In this document: positions 34,806 through 46,906 of the stretch, one piece after another
Numbering within the stretch: the stretch's first letter is position 1
Layout: every line of letters starts with the position of its first letter
Origin: Sparassis latifolia
Taxonomy: Eukaryota > Basidiomycota > Agaricomycetes > Polyporales > Sparassidaceae
Direction: 5' to 3'
NCBI GenBank assembly: GCA_018466975.1
Contig: CM031556.1
Coordinates: 744,001-808,000, forward strand
Length of the DNA: 64,000 bases
Position numbers and translations under genes: made by a program
The notes under the pieces: model-generated
Told to the model about the DNA's origin: nothing
Seen by the model: only the letters and a program-made list of their open reading frames with translations
The model's database searches: none

Positions 34806-36005
34806 ATGGATTTGGGATCACACTCTACCGCAAAGCTAGAACCCTTTCTGCTGATGTCGAAATCAGCAAAGGGCGCTGCTGCTGCTAAATTGATTCAGGA
34901 CGTCACATCCGCTCATGGCGTGTTTGTCTTCGCGGAGTTGCTCGACCTTCCCAACATTCGAGAGGTGTGAGGTCTGCGTAATGGACATCAGAGCTCTTCT
35001 GATGTGAGGCTGTACCAGCTGGCTAGCAGCGAGCAACACTCTCCGTCTTATTCATTGCTGCAATTGTTCTCCTACAAGACATACCCGGACTACCTCCGTT
35101 GAGTCACATCATTAACGGGATTGTTGAGTTCCACCTGATGGCGTCGGCTTGCAGAGCATAAGGATTCTCTGCCTGCTCTCAATCAGGCACAGATCACCAA
35201 GCTGAAGCACCTGACTCTGGTATCTCTAGCCATGGAAAGCCGCGTGCGTGTTGCTCGTTGTATTCGGCGATCTGGAGTATTCATTAATACAAATATACAC
35301 AGATACTTCCATACTCCCAATTACTCGAAGTTCTTCAAATGCCCACCATCCGTGAGCTGGAGGACCTCATCATTGACGCAATTTACCTTGAGATCATCCG
35401 CGGCAAGCTCGACCAGAAGGAACAACAGTTCGAAGTTGAGTATACCATGGGGAGAGATCTGGAGCCAGGAAAGATCGAGAGGTTGTTGACGTCTCTGCAA
35501 AATTGGTGCGTCCTTACTCGTTGATCCTAGGCTCTGCCCATGACTGACGAGTGTTCGCTATTCAGGGCATCCACGACGTCGGCTGTCCTGGCTACTCTCG
35601 ACGAGAAGCTTGTCTCGATGGCGGCAGATGTCGCAGAGAAAAAGAGGACGAACGAATTCTACGAGCAGTCGTACCAAACGAACCTGAAAGAAATCCTGGA
35701 TAAGCAGAAGGAGATAAAGGCGGGATTGAGAGCCGCAGCCTATCCTGGACGCACGGGCCTGACAGCCGCTGGTATTGCTGAGCGGGACCGGGAAAGGGAA
35801 AGAGAGCGGCGAGAACGAGAACGCGAAATGGAACAGGATCGCGAGAACAATAGCATGGATGTGGATGAGCCTACCGAGTCTAAAGGCAAGAATCGAAAGT
35901 GAGTACTCGTCATCTTCCATTTCGGCTCGAGGTTTATGGTGTTATTGCAGAGCACCGCAACAGGACTCTGCACAGAGAACACAGCGAAAGCGGAACCGTG
36001 TCTAG
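34806..36005 (+). CDS. csn7: COP9 signalosome subunit 7 (PCI domain)
   Basis: Six exons (34,806-34,964, 35,019-35,097, 35,155-35,243, 35,303-35,505, 35,566-35,898, 35,951-36,005) total 306 codons and keep phase at every joint. The PCI-domain signature of CSN7 is plain: [76 protein letters not shown] helix with many Glu/Lys and a stretch of alternating Arg/Glu ([15 protein letters not shown]) precede a short basic end. As part of the COP9 signalosome it helps remove NEDD8 from cullins. It follows the bromodomain gene by 244 bp on the same strand. Confidence 0.93.
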
Positions 36006-36335
36006 TTACTCCCTGACAGATAAAGGCAATCATTGGACTCTTTCTCGTCCGTCCTCGTATCCCATCTGTTGGTAGAACATATCCTGAGTTGCGTGTTCGC
36101 CCTCTGTGGATCTGCACTTGCATGTTATAGTCCATCCCTGTACTTCTAGTCGACGCACTATCATCTGTAATGCACTGTGTACGGTATATATATACGCAAA
36201 TATTGTCAGTGAGTGGGCTACAGTATACAGCGAACCGTCTTTTGGAGGAAGTTGGATCGCCAAATTCGTTTGATCCGCCCAAAACGAGCTTGCAAGAAAG
36301 CCACCAGCTCATACACAAAATTCCACACGAGTATA

Positions 36336-37372
36336 ATGAGCAACCAAGATCTTTCTGAAGACCGTTAGCAATGCATTTACCTGGTCCATACTGATCCTTG
36401 TCTCAGGCAGTGACGATGTTCTACGCTCTCTTGCAGGTTCTCCAAGCCACAAAGCAGAATCCTACTACGAGCTCAAAGGTGCGAACCCTGATATCTGCAA
36501 GAACGCCCTGACAGCCGGTGCATACAGGAAAAGGTCTTCCGAGGCTTTCGTCGGCCTTCGCGAACGCCCAATTTCTGCCGGAGGAGCTCGAAGACTATGT
36601 GACCATCCTCGTAGATATTGCCGATGTCCTCGGGATCGACGACCTCTCGTTTTCGAGGTACATATTATGGCATTCGTCTCGTTTTGCCCGACTTCTTTTG
36701 CCTCCTTCCAGCTTTTCCAACGCGATTTGCAGCCTGTCCAGTGAAGAGTTATCTTTGAAGCGGTCTTCTCTCCGTATGCAATATGCCCAAGATGAACTTT
36801 TGGCCCACCTCGCATCAGCGGAACACCTGGAAGGCCTCACACAGAAGTAACTACTCGATCCCCGTCTCAGCGGCGACTTCTGAACTTAACTAGACTCTGA
36901 CTGGCAGGTGGATCAAAACAATACAGGCAGAACCAGACCCAAACGCCAGCGTGTCGGCGCTTGAGAGACGCAAAGCAGCGCTCTTCGCAAAGGCCAAAGA
37001 GTATCAAGCAGAGCTGGACGCCATAATGGTCCTTTTCCTGCTGAGGTTCGCTTTACCTGAACTAACTTAACCACTTATAGAGCCAGATGCCTGAAACACC
37101 TCCCGTGACAGCGACCCAACTCCACGCCCTGCACAAAGAGCTGAAAGTGAAAGAACAGCAGCTCAAAGAGAAGCGCGCAAGGGTCGAGGCATTCCAGGGA
37201 GTTCCGCCAGTAAGTGTCTCATCCACCGTCTTGCGAAAGTCAAGTTGATTGCGGAATTCTCCAGAATCTGGAGCTCGCACGGCACGAGCTGAGAAATGCG
37301 CGAGATGAGCAGATGAAGCTGATCCAGCTTAGGGAGAGACTACTTGACAGAATGGCAAGTGGCATGAATTGA
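36336..37372 (+). CDS. HAUS augmin-like complex subunit 1 (probable)
   Basis: The 3' exons are clear: coiled-coil text such as QMPETPPVTATQLHALHKEL, KVKEQQLKEKRARVEAFQG, then after an intron at 37,210-37,264 NLELARHELRNARDEQMKLI and a stop at 37,372. The end resembles fungal HAUS1-like proteins. A middle exon carries FLPEELEDYVTILVDIADVL. The protein would be a coiled-coil subunit of augmin, which nucleates branching microtubules on the spindle. The 5' part is uncertain: from an ATG at 36,336 one must remove a 36-nt segment (36,480-36,515) that contains an in-frame TGA, short for an intron. The family call is from memory of the C-terminal pattern. Confidence 0.6.
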
Positions 37373-37946
37373 TACTGCTACAGTATTCCTAAGGAAAAGG
37401 CGAATGGGTGCACCGCAAAATCGACCTAGTGAACGATCTGTATTCTTCATTGCGAGAAATCCAAAGACATTGGAGATATACATTGACTTCTTCTCTTCCA
37501 ATAATCGTACAATAGTAATATACAGATTTTACTCGACACGAACACCCAGTATATATAAAGTATGTATGCAACTCCGCACCAACTCCCCACCGCTGACGCC
37601 AGGTCAAGTCATCCACGAGATGTCCGTCGTCAATATTATCGGAGACGGGAGAGAACACGACACACTGTTGTACACGAATAGAAACGCAAGTTAGCATGTA
37701 AGTATTTGCCGCGAGCTCTCGGTTCCAATGCGAGTGTGCGGAGGGTTCGGCTCATAACGTACAGACGACAACAGCAGTAGCAGCAGCCCAAGGGTGGCCG
37801 GAAACACAAATACGAGAAGGAAAGCAGCGAGGTATAAGCCAGACTGGATGATGCATATCTAGATGCGTTAAGAGTTAGATGGGGTGTACAAACTGCCGAC
37901 GGTCCATTGCGAGTTTGAGAAGAAAAGAGAGCGAAATGGGATTCTT
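37373..37946. other. Convergent 3' intergenic region
   Basis: It lies between the ends of the augmin-like and PSP1-domain genes. No gene is seen; AT-rich tracts occur near 37,490-37,560. Confidence 0.5.
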
Positions 37947-40158
37947 TCATTGGTCAAAATTGCCGGTGCCACCCAGGGAGGCCATCCAGATTCTGGTCTT
38001 GTACAATCTGGCCATCGAAGTGAACGTGAGCAAGCTCATTTCCGGGGATGAAAATTTGACACGCACCGGAATAATTCTCGCACAAGTTCTCGGAAATCGA
38101 TCCGCTTCTCGGCGACAAAATAGAACGTTAATTTACGTCGATCCCTGGAAGAGTGGCTGGTCAATCAGGGCCAATCGTGGAGGAATTTTGGGACGCGTAC
38201 CATTGGTATTCTGCATCGACAACTTCCATGGGCAGTTTTCGCTGCCGAACTTTACTTCTACATAGCTCCAGCGCTTTGGCTTCATCTTGCAATTTAGACG
38301 CGAGTCCGCTGACAGATGCACCAAGTGAGAATCAGTAGACTTCAAAAGGGTGTCGCCACGTACTGCGTATCCGAATGTTGCGCCTTCCCATATATCATCT
38401 TTGGATTGATATCCTTGCCCCCGCTCGGCCCAACGCCGGTGGGACTCGTGGGCACGCCGTGCGCGTCCGCATACCCAATGTTCATTAACTTCTGCTGCTT
38501 CTGGAACGCCTCCACCTCCGCCAGCGTAATGGTATCGTTCACGACTTTTCCCAAGTCCTTTCCACGGTCGGCCTCGACGATCACGAGGTCGCCGACACGG
38601 ATGTCGAGCGTGAGGTCCGTGCAGTAGAACAGGTCCGTGCGCCCCGCCTTGAACTCGACGATGAAGAGCGGCCACGAGGTCGGGACGGAGTGCAGCGGGA
38701 CGCCGCGCCCGAGCTCGGTCAGCGGCTTGCTCGCGTCCGATGGGCGCCGCTGCAGCTGCACCTGCTGTGCGTAGAGACTCGGGCGCAGCACGGATGGCGA
38801 GATCGGCGAGGGCAGCACATTCTGCTCTGGTATATCTTGGATGCCCTGGCCGGGCACGAAGCGCGCTAGGACCTGGTGCGACACCTGCCGGCCCCCTTCT
38901 CTGCCAGCACCGCTGAACAGGTTGTCCTGCGTTGCAGTGTCAAGCTGGCCACGGGACGGACTTCCGGCAGAGAGCCCGCTGTCGCTGGGAGAGCCCACGG
39001 GCTGGCGAGACGCAAATGAGCCGGCGCCTGAGATGTTGAGATGGAGCGGCTGATATGGCGAGACGCGATCCGCTGAGGGAGGGCTCCGCGACAGTGGAGC
39101 GTAGATGGGAAGAGAGGTGGGTTGGCTGGAAGGATGCCCGGACGCTGGCGGGCGCGACTCGTTGCGTGCGTTAAGGCTGAGCATGTTGAGGTCATCGGCA
39201 AGTTCCTCGTCCGTGAGCAACAGGCCTCCTCCCCGGCGAACGATGCGGGGTGAAAAGTGCCAGAACGGACAGGCTCGTCGGGACCATCCGCACCTGGGGC
39301 ATTGAAGCCGACGATGGTCGGCCGTCGCGGCTGGACGACACTGACGCTGTGGCGTCGGCTGGTCGTGCCACTGCCGCCGCCACCGTTCTCGTCTCTCGGG
39401 GGGTTCCTAGCCCAAAGCTCGCGAAATGCGGAACTGTCGTCGAGCAAAATCTGGCCGACATCTCGAACAAAAGGGCTCACGTTCGAGTGATCCGTGATGG
39501 AGCCATGAGAATAGCCATTGGAAGAAGACCTCGCAAGTCCTCCGAGGGAGCCATAACGGCTGCCAGGCGGCTTCATATCGCTATATCGCGGGATGCTCTG
39601 GGGAGGAGTGAGGGTCGACTCTGGCCAGACGTTCGCGGAGCTGCTTGGGATCCTGGTGCCGATGGGACCTGGCCTCATGGTGGCCAAGGACTGCGACCTG
39701 CTGCGAGTCAAATCGACCGCGTAAGTACGCCCGCGGTTCATGGAGGAAAGAGCATATCGCTCATCGTACTGCTCGTACGGGTCCTGGGTGTCGGAGAGGG
39801 CCTCGGACTCGTCGTCCTCGAATGTGGACGCAAAGCGAGAGTCGCGCATGGCGGAAGGAAACATGGCCTGGCCGCTTGGTGGGGATGAGGAGAAAGAAGC
39901 GCTACGCGTGGGAACCGACTGGGGCAGAGAGCCATTCACGGAATTGGGGTTTAGGCCTGAAGAGAGGCGGGGCCAGACTGCTCCTGAGTTATGGCGGACA
40001 GACTGGTAGGGGGACGAGAAGAACCCCTGGGTGGAGGTTCGCGGGGGCTGGCTAGCGGCGCGTTCTCTGGTAGGTGTATCGGAGCCATGTGAGGACAGGA
40101 AACGGTTCTGGCGATCAGCGTCGTCAGCAGGGTGCTGGTGGTGATTGTCTGACTGCAT
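37947..40158 (-). CDS. PSP1 C-terminal domain protein
   Basis: Minus-strand exons 38,364-40,158, 38,201-38,308, 38,067-38,144 and 37,947-38,007. The first ~500 residues are low-complexity Ser/Pro/Arg sequence. The end is a typical PSP1 domain: FIVEFKAGRTDLFYC, GDLVIVEADRGKDLGKVV, then across introns LCRSKVRQRKLPMEVVDAEY, DRRKLTFYFVAEKRIDFREL and YKTRIWMASL. Yeast Psp1 suppresses DNA polymerase defects; related bacterial proteins are signalling components, so the role is open. At 39,247-39,250 (GGGG) one missing base splits the long exon; adding it makes the exon phase fit exactly and reads through into LLLTDEELADDLNML. The true start may be upstream, since protein-like sequence continues to about 40,287. 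Confidence 0.88.
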
Positions 40159-41024
40159 CAGGGCTATAGATGGAAGACCAAGGGTCCGAAGCTGTTCGTA
40201 ATTTTGGACGGACGCCAGCTTTGCCAGAAAGTCGTGAGATACAAAGGGCTGAACGTCTACGGGGATCGCACAAATCTTCTTGAGCACGCACGGAGGATGG
40301 TTCGGGTTCGGGTCGGGTCGTCAGTCTGCGGCAAGTGGCGATGAATTGAATAGGCATGCAGCGGTAATAGGAGAAGCAGTGGACATACGGTGGGCGTTGA
40401 ATGTATACAGATCGTGAGCTCGTAGACTCTAACCCGTGGCACGACTCTAAACGGGCAACGGCTGTGTGTTCGTCGAGGAGATCTAGCTGGAGAAACAGGC
40501 AGAAAATACGTGAAATAGCGGGAGAGGTAGAGGCTACAGAGGTGTCTATGTGTGGTGAGGTCAAGAGGGCGGAGGACAGGCTGCAGCGTCGGGCAGCATG
40601 ATGGGGGAGAGCAGCTGATGGGCTGGTCACCAGAGCGCACTGGCGCCCCTGTTCCCGAATTGGCAATCCGGGGTCACAAGGTTCCAGCACCGACCGCCGG
40701 CGCTTCCTTCCCCACAGCTCCCTTGAAAATCCTCCGTCTACGCTACCTCCAGAACGCCTTCTCTTCCAGCCCCGCAATCAGCCCATCTTTTGTGCCCACT
40801 CCCGGCGAAGTTGTACCCGGTGTCCCGCTGTGATGTCGCAACGGGTCCAGGCGCGCCCCGCTCTCTGACGGCGTCCAGTACTGCGGGCCCGACAGATGGC
40901 GGGAGCATTCCGGGCTGGGCTTCCACCACCGACGATCAGCCCATCCGGATTAGGGATAGACCCGGAGGACCTCTTGGCAGATGTACACCGTCGGAAGGAC
41001 CTCGCAGCATGACGTACCCACACG
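40159..41024. other. Intergenic region, PSP1-gene upstream / rgp1 3' end
   Basis: Open stretches exist on both strands because of high G+C, but none shows a domain or splice chain I can support. Protein-like text upstream of 40,158 may belong to the PSP1-domain gene. Confidence 0.4.
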
Positions 41025-44000
41025 CTAAACGTCGAACACTACCTCCGTCGCCTTGAACGCCGTGTTCCCAGGCCACACCCTGATCGGCACCTCGCACTCC
41101 ACCATCTCCGTCCGCACACTCCGCCACTCGTCTTCGCTGCCCTCCTCGTTGTCGTCGTCGTCCGAGTCCGCCAGCTCGTCCCCGTCGTGGTACCCTTCGT
41201 TCGCCGGCCCCAGCAGCGAAGACGCCAAGTACGACATCCACGACCTTGCCGTGCTCGGTGTCGTCGCTGCCTGCTCCGACGCACCGAATGGGTTCGCATG
41301 CACGCGCAGGTCCGGCCGTTCCAAGGGCGCGATGCTCGCCGCAGCCTTCCACGACGTGCCCCACTCGCCCCGCGGTCCGTCCTTGACCAGGTGCTTCAGC
41401 CGCAGCCCATCAGCACTCTGGCGCGAGGTCGGCGACGCGACGGCCACAAGCAGACACAGCCTGACTTTCCACTCGAGTCCGCCAGGCTGAGCTCCGATCT
41501 GTCTCGCAGAGTCGCCGGGCTCCCCACCGATAGTCACCTGGAACGCCGGGCTCGCGTCTGGTGGTATGTCCAGCGAGAATGTGGTGCGAAGCGTAGACAC
41601 CACGAAAGACGAGTGATGCTCGGCGTGCACTCGACGCGTCTGCCGCGAGCTTGCCGGAGAAGAAATAGCCGAGGGCAGAGATTCGTGCGCCTCGAGCATT
41701 GCCGAGAGCTGCGCGACATTAAGTAAGATCCGTTAAACACTGCCAGCTCTCACCTTCAGCACCCGTGCCCGACTTGACCGCTCGTTCAACTCCACGACAC
41801 CTAGCACAGTCTCTCCGAGCCGGTACGCAGACTTCGTGAACGTGAGCACCGCGACCTTTACGCCATCCTTGTTTACGTCGTAGGACGCTTGAATGGTGCG
41901 TGGTCAGCCCATTTCGATTAGATCTGATATAGGGGCCCATACCTTTCTTCGGATTACGCGTCAAGATCTCCACCGCTTGGCGGCATCCAGTGAGCCCGCC
42001 CGCCTCCTCGCGCTCCCGGTCTCGCTCAAGATCCACAGGAAGGTCCAGCCGGACGCCTCCAGTGCTCGGGTGGTGAAACACAGCCAGAAGTCCCCGAGCG
42101 TATACCTGGAGGTCTTCAAAAGTTCCCGACCGCGACGCGGGGACGCCTGCCAAGCGCGCAAGATATCAGATTGCACGCGGGATCGAGAGGGTAAGCACAC
42201 CGCACCTTGTAGAGGGGCCAGATCGCTCTTCTTCGCCGCGATCCTGGATTCCTCGATCACCTTCGCGGAAAACTGTGAGCCTCTGGCCTTGCACGGCCAT
42301 AGGAGATCGTACGGCATAGGTGCCCTCCCCACTGACCGATATTGATGAGTGTATACCCTCGCGAAACGGAGACACGACCTACCGACGACGTTGTTGTACA
42401 CCCGTATAGGAACCTTCATGACGCGACTGCTGCTGTTTGCTCCTGTCGGCCCCAACCCCCCAGACGGCAGAGACGAGGGAGAGCGACATATACCCAAAAT
42501 AAACTGGTACGAGAATCTCAACACTCTTCCCTTGTGTGTCGGTGGGAGCTCCGCGGGAAGGACGATGGTGTATGTGTCTACGCAAAGCGAATACGCGGAT
42601 GAGAACGAAACAGCGGTTGGGAGGCGCGAGAACTCACGCACAGGTACGTGATTCGCCTGGTGCGAGGCTGAGGTCGACAGCAAGTAGGGACGGCTGCACC
42701 TCGAACGTAGGAAGCGGTAGTTCAGGGTCTGTCTCCTCCTCTGCGACTCCCAACCCCAGACCAATCGGACCACCATTATCCCCGTTCGAGAATAGAGAGA
42801 AGACAGACGCCGTTTGTGGACGCTGAGATGGCATCCAAGGCTGTGGCGCTGGCGAGGACGGCATCAGAGAGGTGGGGGAAAGAAGGGAAAGTAGACCCGC
42901 AGAGAGGGAAGACGAGCGTCCATGCGAGCCTCTTGTTCCCATACTCGAAGATGCGCTGTACGCGTGATAGCTCATAGAGGAAGTGATGTCCATACTGCCC
43001 CCGCCTACACCCTTGCGCTTCAGCAGATTGGAACGGAGGTAGCTAAGCGTCTGTGCCTGCTGTGCGGTAGTCGTTGAGCCCGGTACCGGGCTGATTGCCA
43101 GCGTACCAACAAGCTGCGCGTACGAGTAGAGGATGAGCTCAGAGTTCGGAGGGACGAATGAGGACGAAAACGTAGTACGCGAAGGCTGATTGTTTAAAGC
43201 GACTGGCGGAGGGCCGTGTCCGAGCTGTGGTGGTCGGCGTGGGGGACCGCGGCTGGGACGCACGACGTATTTCGCACTTCCGTTCGTGGCGGCCGTTGTC
43301 TCCGTGCTGGTCGACGAAAGCTGGGTGCGGATGGTAGGAAGCGTAGAATCAGGCACAGGTGAAGGTGCGAACGGCGTCATCGGTGGGACGGGCGAAGAAC
43401 TGCTCTCAGCTATGGGGTCCAAAGAGAGGGAGAAGCTGGATGAAGACGTGCTGGGTGATGTGGTGAAGGGAGATTGCAACACAGGTGGTCGCAGCTCTTG
43501 CGGCTGCAGTTGGCCATCCAAGATAGACTGCTTGCGAGCGTGTGGGTGACTGGGTGCAATAGGAAGCGAAGCCGACCTTGCCAACGGTGAAGATGTTCGA
43601 GGTGAGGTGGGTGCTAGGGCGAGTCAGGTATAGTACCGCGACAGAAATACGGAACATACAAGCATAAGCAGACTCTGTCACTCGCAGGGAGTTGATGGAA
43701 GCCTTGCTCTTCAGATCATCTTGTGACTGCTCTTCCAACTCGCTGGACAGTACGGAGATAGAGAGTGACTTCGTCAATACCCTCTTCCTCATGGGGTCCA
43801 TGGAATCGAGTGACTCATCCGTCCCAGCTGGGAGCTGCTTCTGCCCTATCAGACCGCCAGCGGTGCGAGCCAACAGCGTCGGTAGAAATATCAGCTCGCG
43901 GAGCGGTGCCAGGCCAACAGCGTCGGTAGGAGCCGCCAGAGGTACGCGGATTGCCAGGAGATGTCGGAGGACGCGCCAGAGGTACAGAACTTATGGAGTG

Positions 44001-44066
44001 GGCAGTCCGTCCCAGCTGGGAAGGACGGGGTATACTGAACCGCGGGGTGTTGCCGGCGAGATCGTG
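41025..44066 (-). CDS. rgp1: Rgp1, GEF subunit for Ypt6/Rab6 (5' end unresolved)
   Basis: A multi-exon minus-strand gene. Recognised blocks in order: HSISSVPLARPPTSPG; RKRVLTKSLSISVLSSELEE; a long Ser/Pro-rich exon with SELILYSYAQLVGTL; the arrestin-like core TYTIVLPAELPPTHKGRVLR, FSYQFILGICR, RVMKVPIRVYNNV; PMPYDLLWPC; CRQAVEILTRNPKK; SYDVNKDGVKVAVLTFTKSA, YRLGETVLGVVELNERSSRA; and the final ECEVPIRVWPGNTAFKATEV. With Ric1 it forms the exchange factor that activates Ypt6 at the Golgi. A 16 bp direct repeat (TACCGACGCTGTTGGC, twice near 43,870-43,930) sits at a frame change that I could not explain by an intron. The first exon or exons above 44,066 were not resolved. Confidence 0.85.
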
Positions 44067-44575
44067 CTGTTACGAGAATGAGAAGGTGAAGATGAGAAGA
44101 GTGTACACAGTGGTCCTGGGAAATCGTTCTGCCGGAATGTTGTGAGTCACCCGAAGAGTCTGGATATACCCACGATTTCACAACGAAGCCAGCGAGGCAA
44201 AAGGACGTGGCGAGACGGACAGCATCTTGCTCCCAGCACTTGAGCGTCGACGCTGACTTTGGCGCCTCCGGAAGTGATGCGATCACGTGCATTAAACTCA
44301 GAGCCACGTGGAGATGGCGCGTTCCTTGCGCGTCGCGTCGCGTTAAGACAGTCTTGTTACGTATGGTGTTAACTCTCGCATCTTGATTTCATCCTAACAG
44401 ACCCATGGAGAGGATTGTTCATTTACATCTTTGCATTTAAATTTCAACTGTACACTGCATTAGTTACTAAGTAGTATCCCTTACAAACAGCCCGTCATAA
44501 TTTTTTCGTCGCAGAAGTCATCAATTTTTTCGTTACATAACATCGAGCACAACTCAGAGATCACCAAACATCTCA
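44067..44575. other. Region holding the unresolved 5' end of rgp1 and an AT-rich spacer
   Basis: About 44,070-44,310 may contain the first rgp1 exon. From 44,380 to 44,560 the DNA is AT-rich spacer between that gene and the 3' end of the GH71 gene. Confidence 0.4.
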
Positions 44576-46225
44576 CTACGGGGAAGCAGCAACAAACGCG
44601 TTGAAATTGTACGACGGCGGCTTGGTGTTGAACTTGAAACTCGGCGGTGCGAAATTCACCGTCGTGTTCGTCCCCCGCACCACCACGGCAGTGACAGAGC
44701 AGTTGGTGGAGAGTGGGAGTTTAAACTTCGTCAATCCAGCCGGGGCGAGGGTCTTATTGGTCGTGGATCCGCAAGATAGTGTGACGTTCGCCGGCGACAT
44801 GAGCAGGGTAACTCCCCAGAGGTAATCCTGTGTCTGCAGAAACTGGGTTGGTGAGGATAGCGACTGGAAAAGCATAGAGAGACGGACCAATTGGTAATTT
44901 GTGGGTTTCCCAACAGTGTCCAAAGGTGCCGTGGCGTTGACGGGGTAGAGTCGCGCCCAAAGGAAGACGCGGTCCTTGGAGATGGTTGGGTACTTGCCCG
45001 TCTGGTATGCAGTGATGTAATAGGTCATGAGGTCAAACCAGCCTGGAGGAAGATTGATGATCAGGCGACGCCACCGCTCGTGAACAAACTTGTGACATGC
45101 CTTGGTGATCAAAACCGTTGACCCATGCCTGCGAATTCGGTTGCTGGCCCTCAATGGGGCCTATGTAGTGTGATTCTCCATAGTCATTCCACGAGACCAC
45201 TTCCGTGAATGGAACCTTTGTGCGGTTCGCGATGAGAGTTTCCCACCGCTGGGAGAAGAGCCAGTCATCCCCGCGATAGATAAAGTTCTTGTTGTAGGAA
45301 TTTACACCATAGTGCTAATAGCCATAACCTTAGCGACATGAACGCATGGAGAATGAACAAGTCCATACCGTGAAGAACCACGGTGATTGTGCAGCCATAT
45401 AAGATTTGGAGCCAAGCGCAGAGATATATTGCGCATCAGATGTGAAATTGCTACTGTAGTTACCCATCGGCCAGCCGGAGTTCCACTGCAACACAGATGA
45501 GCGACGAAGCCTTGAGGTGCTAGAGGAAGGACCCACGTTGAACATCCCATCAATCACCGAATACGTTGAGAATGTATTCGGAGCAACAAAGAACGACGGG
45601 ACGAAATAGACCGACGGCACGTTAGTCTTCACCGCATTAATCCAGCCCTGATTAACGCTCGACGCCCCGAACTTGCACGACTCTCCCGAGAACGTCGACA
45701 GGAATACCTTCCCGTTATACAGGAACTGGTTGGGGTGCGAGGCATAGCTCTTGATGTAACTCTGCACGGAGGCAATATTGCTCGCGCTCGAGCAAGGGAG
45801 GGATGTCATATCGAGCGAGACGAAGAGCTTGAAATTCGTGTTGTTGGACTTTGCGGCTGCATACGCGTTCGCGACCTGCTGAGGCTCCCAGGAGTCACTG
45901 CCAACGTTGAGAGCGAAAGCACTGATCCCCTTGGATGCGGCCAGCGCAATGTCTGGACAGCCAGTAGTAACTCATCGGCGCAGTGATCAGGGCGAGGAGA
46001 CAAACCTTTGGCCCAAATACTTGTCGTGTAGTTATAAGTATTGCCGACGATGTGGTGGGCGAAGACGATCGGTGTAGTCGTATTCGTAGTTGCTCGCTCG
46101 GCCAAACCTGTTCCCGCAGGATCATCTTCCCTCGCGATTTCAACGTCCGGAGTAGCAAAGCATGATAAAGATACAGCAAACGTCAGTAGGAAAAGCTCGC
46201 AGAGCGTTCTGAAATGGGTCTGCAT
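44576..46225 (-). CDS. GH71 alpha-1,3-glucanase (mutanase), secreted
   Basis: Six exons: 46,006-46,225, 45,537-45,952, 45,369-45,485, 45,101-45,314, 44,888-45,042, 44,576-44,827. They total exactly 458 codons. A signal peptide (LFLLTFAVSLSCFA) is followed by the GH71 fold: PIVFAHHIVGNTYNYT, DIALAASKGISAFALNVG, FKLFVSLDMTSLPCSS, FLSTFSGESCKFG, NSGWPMGNYSSN, YRGDDWLFSQRWETL, VVSWNDYGESHYIG, WFDLMTYYITAYQTGKYP. Acidic residues in GDDW and WNDYGES are the usual catalytic-region carboxylates. It should hydrolyse wall alpha-1,3-glucan, for remodelling or mycophagy. The intron at 45,043-45,100 has a GC donor (AAG|GCATGT), and the reading frame requires it. N-glycosylation sequons are many. Confidence 0.95.
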
Positions 46226-46906
46226 ACTCAAAAGATTGAATAGAAAGCAGAGAAAGCAAGTGCTGTGCCAGACAGCGAAAAAAGAATAAACAGAAGAAAG
46301 AAAGTGGAGGCGGAAAAACGGATGGCGGCCGCAGAGGTTAATGAACGAAGGCGGATAGAGTCTCACAGTCACTCAAGATGCCTTAATATTCTGACCATTT
46401 CGATTCTGCCCAAGATGGGGGGTCGCATCCAAAAGTAAATCTCGCAGTCTTCCTGTCTCGTAGTCAATCTCATCGTGGAGAACAGAAATCTCAACATCAC
46501 AGCTGATAATATGTTGGCGATATCCGGTAAATTCAGAATGTCATCACCTCATTTACCTCGGACAACTTTCGCTTGCAGCTGACCATTCCAAGTCAGCAAG
46601 CTGAAAAACGTAAGGAAGACCAATCTTAAACTTGACGATGCAGACGAATGATCGACGATCAGCCGCGGCAACAGCGGATTGGCAAACAAACTTACCGCAC
46701 TCATTCCACAAATTGATCATGACGTCATCGTCAATACTCAAATCACCGATGCGGAGAAGCATACCCCGCACTACCCCGCACGAAGCAAGACGTGCACACC
46801 TGTGCGCACACGATCAAAAATGCAATACTCATTCCATAAGTCCATCGTAGAGTTAATGATAAAAATCACCGAATCCAAAGCATTATCGCCGCCACGGCTT
46901 ATACGG
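46226..46906. other. Upstream region of the GH71 gene
   Basis: No gene is supported. It contains the GH71 promoter and the terminator of the dehydrogenase gene, both on the minus strand. Confidence 0.45.

Noticed and set aside
39250..39888. 212-codon plus-strand frame
   Set aside because: Antisense to the low-complexity half of the PSP1-domain gene; Arg/Gly-rich composition is typical of a complement reading.
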